Part shown: positions 25,330 to 36,500 of the stretch, piece after piece | How the letters are laid out: every line of letters begins with the position of its first letter | Numbering within the stretch: the stretch's first letter is position 1 | Assembly: GCA_902729315.2 (NCBI GenBank) | Contig: LR746273.1 | Span: 4,007,001-4,071,000 of the forward strand | Reading direction: 5' to 3' | From: Spirodela intermedia | Lineage: Eukaryota > Streptophyta > Magnoliopsida > Alismatales > Araceae | DNA length: 64,000 bases | Position numbers and translations under genes: made by a program | Notes under the pieces: generated by a model | The model's input: the letters and a program-made list of their open reading frames with translations, nothing else | What the model was told of the DNA's origin: nothing | The model's database searches: none

Positions 25330-25367
25330 TGGGCCCCACTCATTTGGGCCGTGAGCTCTGAAGCCCA
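25330..25367 (-). promoter_or_regulatory. Cluster of three site II-like (TGGGCY) motifs upstream of the PPR gene
   Basis: TGGGCC at 25330-25335 and 25345-25350, and AGCCCA (TGGGCT on the other strand) at 25362-25367. Clustered site II motifs are a known feature of promoters of nuclear genes for organellar proteins. Distance to the PPR start fits an upstream promoter; no TATA box is evident. Confidence 0.4.
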
Positions 25368-25567
25368 TTCATCAGGAGGTAGAAAGGTTTCTCAACTTTT
25401 CACGCGCGTTATGAAAATTAGCAAAATCTATAATATAAGATGGTTTTTTATGAGAAAAATTTCGCATCCTATTAGTCATTTGGTCCTCGCATTGAAGAGA
25501 TCAAACGCAATAGTTGAGGTTTCAAGAATGTTGAGAAATCGCTTCTCCATATTTGATACATTAATGC

Positions 25568-26067
25568 TGCTCTAGCCCATTAGGAGAGCATTAACATAAA
25601 ATTAAAAATAAAAGAGCAAACAAGATGTTTGATATTGTTCCATGGTAGCTAAGACACAATTATGGTACCTAGTTACATATTTTTAATAAATATTGTATCA
25701 TTATGTTCATCTATAGTCACATGTATACTCATTCAAAGGCTAATATTTCTCTAGCTATATATTTGGAGTATGGCAACAACATGTCCATATTGCCCCTCTC
25801 TCATCAACGCAACTTGAGAAATCACATCTATATGTTTACTATCAATGGGGTTCTAGCTTATTAGGAGAGCATTAATGAAAAAATTACTAAGAACAGAGCA
25901 AACACGACCAACCATTGATATTGTTGCATGGCAGCCAAGACAACCATGACACCCGGTTACATACTTTCATTAATTATTGTATCATTATGTTCTTCTATAA
26001 TTACATGTATATTCATTCAAAGACTAATATTTTTCTACTGATATATTTGGAGCATGGCAACAAAATG
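25568..26067. repeat. Degenerate tandem duplication, period about 280 bp
   Basis: Copy 1 (about 25568-25783) and copy 2 (about 25851-26067) share a long colinear series of words: TTAGGAGAGCATTAA, GAGCAAACA, TTGTATCATTATGTTC, ACATGTATA.TCATTCAAAG, CTAATATTT and ATATATTTGGAG.ATGGCAACA. Many substitutions and short indels separate them, so it is old. No coding content or terminal repeats were seen. It lies in the spacer between the PPR gene and the large plus-strand gene. Confidence 0.8.
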
Positions 26068-27375
26068 AACTCCCTATCCCCTCCCTCTCATTTTTCATAT
26101 TTTGAGAACCACTAGTGAGTTACATATCATTATTATTAATGAATAAGGACATGCCTATATTTTAACAAAGAATATACAATGTTCATATAGATAGTGGTTA
26201 AAATGTTGACTTTTTAACAAATGCTATTCAAAATTTGAAAAATATGCTCTTGTAGTAAATAATGATTTGATAATCATCGTGATATCATTCTCTTTATTTT
26301 TCACAACACCTTTTTTGTAGCAACCTTGTAAATGTTGAATAGAAAATGTAAATGACAAGTGGAAGCTGTTTAGAGAATGATTCAAGTACGAAACAATAAC
26401 TACATGGCGAATACGCCAAATTATAGAAGTGTATAGAGCAACAGAACTATTGATTGGCAATTGCTCTTGTTGGAACATTGGTGATATACCCTTTTGAAGC
26501 TTAAAAAAAAGAAGAAGTTAGGCACATGGTAGTCTCTTTAGTGTGATATTGTAAACAATGAAAACCCAACACAAAAACATTGATATTTGGTGAATGATTT
26601 GTTGACAAAAACATATTTGCCGTCCATAATTGAAGTCACTAAACTATGTGCCAAATGAAGCATGTTGTAATCAATTTATAAGACAGTTTCTTTGCCTAAA
26701 TTTTTTAGTGATCATTGTGACAAAAGTATGCTCAATGACGTGACCACTTATCATCATGAATTTTGAACAACTGAGCAATATTGAAGGCCTAATAATTGAC
26801 CATTTGGACTTGTAAATCTGGTTTCATAGAGGCAAGTCAAAAGGTGCCTTTGTTTTCCTCATAAAAGAGTAAACCCACCTTGTTTCTACATACACGAACC
26901 AAAAGAGAATGATAGTATACTACTCTTGAACGATGGATCAAATCATTCCATTCATTGTTCTCAATGTTGTCCACTAAAACCAACTAAAAATATCGCTAGC
27001 CCTTGAAATGGGTTCCATTGTTGACCTAAATGAAAAGTTCGATAATAGGATTTATTAGGGTCTTGGCGGTCACCGCCTAATTAGGATGAAGGTTGGGAAA
27101 TTGGAAGAATTTGGGGTTGGTTAAGGTGTAAGGCTCGTAAAAAGAATACAAAAAATTAATTACCAGAATCCACTTCCAAGCATTTATCTCAAAACTGTTT
27201 GCTTTTGAATGAGTTCAGGAGAGAGAGAGAGAGGGAGCGAGTTTTGTAAATTTGGCTTGAGACTACGGTTCATCCCGGAACGCTAGTGTAGGCTAAAGAC
27301 ATCGCCCTGGGTCACATCTCTCCTGCTCCAGGTGATATGGAGTCTGGGAGTACCAGTTACTGCGCCGTGGGATCT
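26068..27375. other. AT-rich intergenic spacer
   Basis: No gene or recognisable mobile element. The short open frame at 26224-26478 (minus) is AT-driven. A GA microsatellite lies near 27218-27240 and GC content rises towards the promoter of the large gene. Confidence 0.5.
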
Positions 27376-27381
27376 TATAAA
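27376..27381 (+). promoter_or_regulatory. Candidate TATA box of the large plus-strand gene
   Basis: TATAAA, continuing as TATAAACCCT (telo-box-like tail), sits in a GC-richer stretch 185 bp upstream of the chosen start codon. Transcription start would be near 27405-27415, inside a pyrimidine-rich stretch. Confidence 0.4.
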
Positions 27382-27433
27382 CCCTCTGTCGCGTCTTCTC
27401 CCCCGCCCCACCTCAGAGACGGAGGAGATCATC

Positions 27434-27487
27434 ATGGCGGCTGTCCATCGCCTTCTTACTCAGAGAGATAAAAAAGAGGGAAACTAG
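27434..27487 (+). promoter_or_regulatory. Possible upstream ORF (17 codons) in the leader of the large gene
   Basis: ATG GCG in the good context ATCATGGCGG opens a frame reading MAAVHRLLTQRDKKEGN and stops at TAG 27485-27487, 73 bp before the main start. If the transcript begins near the candidate TATA box, ribosomes would meet this ATG first. A leader intron could remove it; none is visible. Confidence 0.35.
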
Positions 27488-27560
27488 AAAGAGAAACTCG
27501 GAGGAGAAAGCGGGGGTTCCTTACCAGGTTTGGAAGGTGTTGAGGGGGGCGCGGGCAACG

Positions 27561-30500
27561 ATGGAGATGGAACATTTAGAACCGAGGGTGAAACCGTTGC
27601 CCTTCAAGGTAAAGGCAGCGTCCCGAGAGTCGTCGCCGACCCAGAAGGCTGCCCATTTACTCGAACCGGACCTTCGTTCCCACTGGTCTACCGGGACGAA
27701 CACGAAGGAGTGGATAGTTCTTGAGCTAGAGGTACGCTTGTAAATCTCTCTCTCTCTCTCCGCAGATATAATAAGAGATAATCCTTGCTGGAGTTGATTG
27801 GATTGGGGAATTTATGATAGAAGATAGCGGGAGAGAGCAGTCTAAGTTTTTTTTTCCAGGTTCTAATGTATGTGAATTATTTGAAATATTGAAATATCTG
27901 AAGTTTTAGCCCCTCATTGGTTAGAATGAATGTCTGTTGCTGCGAAGTTTTATGAGAACAACATCGAACGAACATATGTTCCCTCATTAATTTTTTTTTG
28001 GGTGTCGAATTATTTCCTCAGGATGAAAGTTTTTCACAAATAGTCCTTCAGAATAAATTATGTAATTGGAGCTTTTCTCACCGTCAGGATAGTCACTTGC
28101 ATCTTTTAATATATCAAGTCTCAATTTTATGACAATTACTTGCTTCTGCTCCATAGAGAAGAAAAACAGTATCACAATCAACTTATCTGAGATTATTCAC
28201 TTTTAGGCTTTCATCATATTTGCAAGTCTCTAATCAGCTCAAGTACTTGTGCCCTCTATTCCTTTCTATTCAACACCAAAAGACAGGAGGGTACACATGC
28301 GGTCCCCTTACCCAAGACTTGAATGTGCTCAATCGACAGGCATACTAGTTTCACCGAAGTTTACTTTCTGATTCATCCCTTGGATCTTTCGTAGGTGCCC
28401 ATCAAAGCTTAATCTATAATGGGAAGTCCCACTTCACCCACATCGTAATGGTGCTTGAAAACCAACCGTCTTTTCTCCCAGGTCCTATTCTTCACTGCAT
28501 GCGTGTACCCATATATCAATTGGATTTTCGTGTACCACTTTGTTTACTCTTATTGATTGCCTTTCTGTGGACCCTGTTCATAACCTGATGGGTTTTTAAT
28601 CTCATAATGCACGTGCCATATCGTTATTCAGTATCAGTACGAAAATGGACTTCTTCATGGTCTTCTGATGAGAATGAAAATTTCAGTAAAACTGATCTAA
28701 TTGATAATAATTTTTTCCTTGAAATTTTATTGATTAGTTTTTAATCATATCGTATGTTTCTTGGAATAAGATAAGAGTTAATGCCTTCTCTCATTCTAGA
28801 AATCGTTATTGTTTGAAATCGTTTGGAGAGTTCCTCACCTCTTCATTTTACCCTGTCTCCCTTGATCTTTGCTGCCTGTTGCTTCCCTGATTGGTATCCC
28901 TTCTTACCTGTCTTAAATGCACCTTTGTATTGTGTATTTCCCTCACGAAAAATCCTTTTCTACTCCGGTGCGTTGGGACCCACCCTCCAGTTGAATTGTT
29001 CACTCTCTTACATCATTCCTACAAAATGTTCCACTAGCTTCACCCAACGTGGTAATTACTGTCTTGGTCATGAAATTCTTCACACTTGCTTGGTTGCCAC
29101 AGAGAATCTTCTGCACCGGGGTATGGGATCCTATAACTTTCAAGGCAAGCCATGTACGTGCTTGAACTCCTATCTCGTTCGGGACCTCTCTAATATAGGA
29201 TAAGGTTCATCGTTAACCTGCTGTTGGTCTTTCAAAGCGTAAACTTGTTTTGAGACAATGAAGTCTACAGCCAAGCTAGTGCTTGATTCTCTGCCAGGCA
29301 ACTTCTATTGTGGAATGACATTTATCCTCAGGGGTTCATCTCTTGGGTGGATGCCGGCTCACAGGTCTCCTTGGTGATCTGAAGTGCATGCACAAAAGGA
29401 AGCCCCTCCCAAGTTCTCTAATCAATACAGAGAAGACCACTTTATACTACTTTTCTTCCTCCAATGTCAGTCCCCTAGGCTGTCATCTGAGCATTGATAT
29501 CCACGTAGGTTTGATCCCAAATAGTATGAAACAGGTCATGTGATATACATGTGCCATTGTTATTTGAAATTTGAAGTAATCAGTTGGAGTTGTTGCCTGA
29601 TTTATTGATTGTATTTTATATTATATGCATGTCAATTGGAATATGAATTTTCTTTTGTAGAGAACTCCCGCAGCTGTGCAACAGCAAGAAACTATAGCCC
29701 TTTACTGTTATTCCCTAGATTACATGAGCTACAAGTGGGTCTGCTGTATTATTCATGCTAGTTTAATTATTGGAGTATATTTCTTATGCACTACGTTGGT
29801 TATTTCTTTCTCTGCAGGAACCTTGTCTACTTTCGCATATTAGGATTTATAATAAATCTGTTCTTGAATGGGAAATCTCTGTTGGACTACGCTACAAGGT
29901 TAATGCCCACTGGTGCTTCCTTTTCATTTTCTTGATTTTATCTTCACAGGAATCATCCATATGCTATTTAATTTTCTACCTGAAGTTTGATCCTTGACTC
30001 TATTCTGTGGCACATTATGTGATCTTCCTTCTTCCCTCTTGCAGATATTCTCACAAGAAAGATCTGTTCTTTTTTCTATCAGCTCATTGTGATTAATCTG
30101 ATTCTATTCGGTGGCAAAATTATATGACTTTCCTGGTGAGAGCGTGGATTGTTGGCCAATTCACATCTCAATGCAGGAGTTATAATATGCTCTTTCTAGC
30201 GTTCTAGAGATTGACGTCAATCTTGAAATTCGGAGCTTGTAAGGAGAGAATATTAATGACATGACATATTGCCATAATTCTTCGCTCATGTCTTCTTTGT
30301 TTAAGTGAACGTTTGTATTGCATCATAATTTAACCTTCATATTATTTATTTTATTATCTTCCCCTGATTTTATTGGTAGTTTCCTTGAATTACCATGCTT
30401 TCAAACATATCTACTAAGTCATGCATAAAGCTGGGGAGGTTTTGCTGACTCAAAACGATTTTGTTGACTATAAATTAATTGCATCATTTCTCTCGTAGAT

Positions 30501-33500
30501 ATTGGGAAATACCTTGACGCCGACAGTTGATTAATGGCTCGTTTTCACTCAATGCGTAATGAGGATCAATATGGGCATCGTGAGTGCTGGAAGATTCGTC
30601 ATCATGCCTGTTGTTTTCTTTTATTTGACTTGGTCAATCACTTCCAGATGGAACTGACATTCATTGAAAGAGCGTGGTATCACATAATAAGCACCTGGGG
30701 GGTCTGAATCCTCTATTTGGTTGAAAATCAGTCGGCCAATTGGGCTTGCTGACCTATGCATGCTTAATTGAGACACGCCTTTGAATTTATGACATTTGAG
30801 ACAGCATGGGAGAGGAACTGGATATTTTACCTGATCGTGCGTATAACACTCTGAACTGCGTTTGTCTTTACCTTGTTGGTCATTGGTGTTCCTTTGAAAA
30901 GTCACAGTGTAGGAAGTTTCCAGGAGGGTAAGAAATGCCATAGCTTCATCTGAAATAGGACTATTACCTTGGGTCACTGCAGCAGCATTTAGAAACATCA
31001 CATGCTAGTATCATTCTGGACAAATCTGGGAAATGATTTATTTCGAGGTTCTGCACTAGCCTGTATCGATTCATTTGATCTTTATATATATCCTTAATGC
31101 TTTTGATACACCAGTTAAAGTGGTCGTTTCAGTCATCAAGCATTAATGTTGATCATGTTTTCACATCTGGCTATTAGTTTAGCAGAATATATTCTGATAA
31201 TAGTTAGGCTACTATTTTGCGGTCATGATTGGATTATCATTGTGACATTTGATGACTGATTTGGGTGTAGATATAATCGTACTAAAAAGACATTGCTTTT
31301 TTACTGTACGGCTATGATATAATGGGTATTTTGGATAAAAATTATATCACTGAATGAAAGGCATATTTGATGCATTTGAATGGTTCAGGTTCAGATTCCT
31401 GTTCAGGTTCATGTTCCTACGTAATAAAACTGAAATCTCGTGGATAGCATTTATTGTGTTGGGGGTCTCCTTTTGATGAGCCCTTGCTATGGGAAAACAT
31501 TGCAGTTAATGGGGACTATCTTCCATCAACAAAGTCAATGATAAGTCAATGGTCTTGTTAGTATGGGGAAGCATCTTGAAACATCAGAAATGGCAGCTGC
31601 CTCAAATTTGCTGTCTTTGAAAATGGTAAAATTTCAGGTAGTTGAAGATCAATGGTGGGAAGGATTCGCTTCTGTGAATCTATCTAAAATCCATATCTTG
31701 CCATTGATAGCGGAAATTCTTTGTGGAATGACGAGGCAGATCAAGAAGCCATCTGGGATTCTTTAATTTAAGAACTCCCACAGAGGTAACAGAGGCATTG
31801 GAGTATTACATGTTGACCAGGTTCTCTACTCAGTGGTATCTGGGATGCATGAAGTGGCGTCTTAGTGATAATTCTCATCTTGGTCATTTGCTACAAGGAA
31901 TGAGGAACTGTGATGTTGGGAGAGATTTTCAAAGCAGTGAAGGTTTCATTGGCTCTTGCCAGGGTCCGAATTTCTTGCTGGATAATCTTACTATGTGGCA
32001 CAAATATTTAGAAGGGTCAGCTCCTTGGCTGTTTGTGTTTTAATTGAGCATGGTACCGGAAGAAATTTTAGGCGAGACTTTTGTGTAATGAGTGAAGGGA
32101 TGAGTCTCTCATCTTGTGGATGTTTAATTTGGGTACGGTCTAGACGATCTTGGTTTGGGATAACTGTGATTTTCAGATTTAATGAACACACAATTGTACG
32201 ATTACCATTTTCAAAAAAGAATATCAAACAAAAAGGAGAGCTAGACATTGTTGACTCTTTCACATATAACTTAGTTACAGTAAGAAAGCACAGTTGGAAA
32301 TTAATGATGGATGAAACCTTACCATCAGCTGTCCTGTATGCGCTGTTGGAGTGGAGACTTTCTCTTCTTCACTCACACCGAATACATCATCATCTTCATA
32401 GTAGGCAGATTGCTGGAGGATTTTGGTATAGCTACAGATTTTGAAGAGCTTCAGATTTTTAATTTTCACCTTTCTTCTTCCATGCAATTATTCTTGCTGA
32501 GAGTCTAAGAGATTATCTGCATCTTTTTATGTCTAAAATATTAATTCTTTAGCCGGTCATTGTAAAATGAGTCTGCATTCTCTGCACCTTCCAGTTGTTT
32601 TATATGTTTGTGTTTTATATGCAGAAAGTTGCTCTTTTTTTTCTAGGGTTTGAGGATATAGAAATCTGCATTCTCTGGTACTAATTGATTTTACCCACTG
32701 TGCCGAGGGATATTTGGGGATGACAGATACAAGAGATTCAAGGATTAGTTTACCGGGAAGCATTGAGTATCCCCATAGAAAGTCTGAAGTTCAAAGATTC
32801 ACTATTCATCTGTAGCATGTATAAATTGAACCTACTTACAAGCTCAATAGGGTCCTAATGCTTGACATTCACTTTCCAAAGCTTATTTTACTGACTCATC
32901 TAGTCTGTGAAGGAAGCATCTCCTACAGCGCTTATTTGTCTTTGCCTATGGAATAATAGGAGAACACACCCTTCATATCACACTATGCGACTCTCCTTGG
33001 TTTGAAAGTTTTTGCAACTATTGCCCTCCCCATTGCCCAGTTCATTATATCAGGTTGATATAACTTACGTTATCTTGAAACCTTTGTTCCTCTACCATCG
33101 CAGAAATTTTCTGTATAAAATAATTAATTGTCCTCAATCCTCATTTTACTCTCATCTTTCCCGAAACTTTAAAGATTACCTTACACATGCATGTACCAGA
33201 TGCGATCAATTGCTGTAACATCTTAATACGGTTTCCTCTGCAGTTTTCGTCAGTTAGAATGATGAAGGTTTGGCGAATAATGGAAACCTGGAATTTAGCT
33301 CTTCTTCCATATGAAACCACGAAAACTATTCATAATATTGTTCACAATGACTTTGATGCCGTTTTGTCCAATTTAATAAGTCGTAAAAGATGGAGGAGTG
33401 AAACGCAGCTCGTTTTCAATCTCAAAAGGTGTGAACTACTTTTTTTCATGCTGACTTGGCTACAACGTTATTGCTTTGTTCATCAGTCTTTTATTTGGAT

Positions 33501-36500
33501 TGGAACTTCACTCAAAATGCACCGTTGTTACTTGAAAAAGTAGAGTGGGATTCCCATGCATTTAACTTATATGGAGATTAAATTTCTAATATCTCATCTA
33601 TTTACTTCAAGGAGGCTTCAGCTATGATTGAGGTTATGGTCCAGTTTGTGTATTCCATGATTGGGTATCACCTTAACGATTACATAGTATGCAATATTTG
33701 CCTGGAACCATGCTTATTCTATTCTTGTCTGATACTAATGCGAATGCCTAGTAGGCCTTTTACCTGATTTTGTCTAGTATGTGTCTCCATTTGGTTGTGG
33801 ATGGTAATGCAAGAGTTGAACACTTGTCTGCAAAAGACCATTCTTTTATCTGGCCGTCATAGAACTGCCAACCGCGGTTTTTGGGCTTGGGTTACATCTT
33901 CTGACCTGAATAGGTATGGAAGAGTTGAAAATTATTAATTGGGTCATGTAATTTTCGTTTCTTTGGCTTTGACGGTATAAGTGACTTCAATGTGAATTCC
34001 GGAATGTCTTTGATAGAAACAGAGAGTACCCGAAGGGGAGAGAGAGAGGACTTGATTCTAACTCTAATCAAGAGACTTTGGAATTCATACCAGAGTCTCA
34101 AGGGGTCTAGATGGGCCGATATGGCCCATACCCATATGTCCCGATATGGCCATGACTTGGATGGGCCTATACAATATTCAACAATCTTCAGACACTGTTT
34201 TGCTTTAAATCTGCTTGTCACCATTCTCGGATTCGATTGCTTTTTCTTACGTTGATGAAGATGTACCTGACATTAAATTGTTTTCAACTGTTGGACCTGT
34301 TTGTTTTGACTCAATTCAGTTTCTGTGCTTCCCCAGTTGCTCCTGTTATCATTATGAGTGCATAACCCCAAAATCAATGCGTAGATTTGATCTCTAATGT
34401 TATCATTTTTTTGGAGTAAAGTTTTATTACTATTCTCAATCTTCACCCCTTTTGTTTTCATTGTTTGGTCAGCAGCAGCCAAATGGTGTGGCACTGCTTT
34501 TTGTCGACTTTTACTGGCTAGCTGCTTTGATATATTTTTACTTCGAGATTCGTGGACTTTTATCTTCAGAATGATGAACAAGTCATGACATTAGACTGAA
34601 CTGAACTTGTGACTTTCAAACCCTTATATTTTGCCTGGGACCCTCACAAATTGTAAAATCTGTTTTACTAATTTCGATTGTCGTGTTACCTTTTACTTGG
34701 TTTTAATGTTTTGAATATATTACTGAAATGGATTCCTCTTCTTTGCAGCCAGAAGCATTTGTAAAAGTTCGCCCACGCTGTGAAGCCCCTAGGCGAGATA
34801 TGATATATCCTACAAACTACATGGCTTGTCGTTATGTGCGAGTTTCCTGTTTGCGTGGGAACCCAATATCTATATTTTTTATGCAGGTGATCTTTTACAA
34901 AAGGTTTTTCCACACGAGTTAAAAGTGGCATGATGAAAATAAATGCTCACTTCTTACTGTGGGAGGAAATGGCACTATTTTCTGCTGATGATGTTTTCCC
35001 AAAATTTAACGGATTGAATAGGAATAGTCTGGACTGGTTTAGCACCAAAGACTGCCTTGCTGGTTTGGGCCTGAAGCTAGCCAGATAATATGCTTCTTTT
35101 TCAACACCTTTCAAAAACTTTCTTTTTTTTGTTTTGGTACATGCTCATCAAGTTGATGGTGAATAAACGTCCAAAAAAAAAGGGAAAGGAAAGGGACTCC
35201 ACTAAATGCTTGGGGATAAAATGAATCTGTTTGTATGCATTCTGTTTACATGGACGAATAAAGTGAATCCGATAATGCGTTCTGTTTGTATGGTTCTCAA
35301 CAACTGTACTGAAAAGTTCACTTCGTCCATGTTTTAGTTCACGCAGAAACTCTGATTTGTTTAATGTCAAGATCTCAACCTCAATCACATGGATAAATGT
35401 TGAGGATGTATTTTGCCTTCTATGGACTGACAACTTTTATAGTAAGAAATTTCGGTGCTCTTAAACTATCCGAAAATTCAGTTATTCATGAGACGAGAAA
35501 ATTAAATAAAAAGTCAGATTGTCTTGACATGTACATGCCAATTGATGCAGTTACCTATGGGTGGGAATTGGCTCCACATGGATAGAATTAAGAACCTAGG
35601 ATATTGAAATGTGCATTGCTCGGATTTTTTATCTGTCCCTTTGATGAATAATGATAAAATGAACAAAAAAGGTGATTCTGTCTTTAAGCTGAAGTAATAA
35701 CTGTTATCTTTCATTTTTAGAGATAATTTGTTCTCACAATTTTTTCTTTTGTTACCCCAATAGTTTATGCAATATGTGCCCTTTTTACTGCAGCTCATTG
35801 GAGTTTCTGTTACTGGACTGGAACCAGAGTTCCAGCCACTTGTTAATTACTTGTTGCCACATATTGCTTCACACAAGCAGGATGCTCAAGATGTGCACTT
35901 ACAGGTAATCTCTGATGTTACTTTGACGTTGGCGTTGAAAGTTTTCTTCTTTGCCATGATTTTGCCGTGACATCTAATGCTTTTTAGTTGATAGTTGCTC
36001 CGAGACATCACCAACCGGTTGCTAGTATTTCTTCCTTATCTCGAGGTAGAGTAATGACAATTTCTGTGTGCGGTAGAAATTAATTGGATGCTGGGTGCCT
36101 ACCTCCTCTCTTTTATGTGATGATGTGTATACTTTGCGTTTCTTTTTTTTTCAGATGGATCTTTCCAACTTTACAGAGGAATCTGAGTCTACTATGCGAT
36201 TTTTGGCCATGCTTGCTGGTCCATTTTATCCACTTCTACAAGTTGTGAAGGAAAGGTACCTAGTATTTCAGTATGATAGAGTGAATCGGCAAACAGATTA
36301 TTTCCCCACGTTTTCTGATATGAAATACTTCTGTATTTTTGTGCGGTTTTACCTCTTTTTGAATATATTTGCAAAATATGATTTCCTCCCTCCTGTGCAC
36401 AACCATGCACAAGTCATATGATTTGAAACCAGTGTCTGCATCTGGTTGAATTCATGCAGATGTGGCCAGGATTAGGCCAATTCTGTTGATTTCATGGTGA

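Noticed and set aside
28823-29203. Plus-strand 126-codon frame in intron 1 of the large gene
   Set aside because: No recognisable domain, lies between exons that join in phase without it, and would break the conserved discoidin-like segment if included.
35913-35994. Alternative acceptor for exon 5 of the large gene at TTTTAG near 35988
   Set aside because: That start would give an unrelated frame; the AG at 35993-35994 gives LLRDITNRLLVFLPYLE, which fits the family and the phase.
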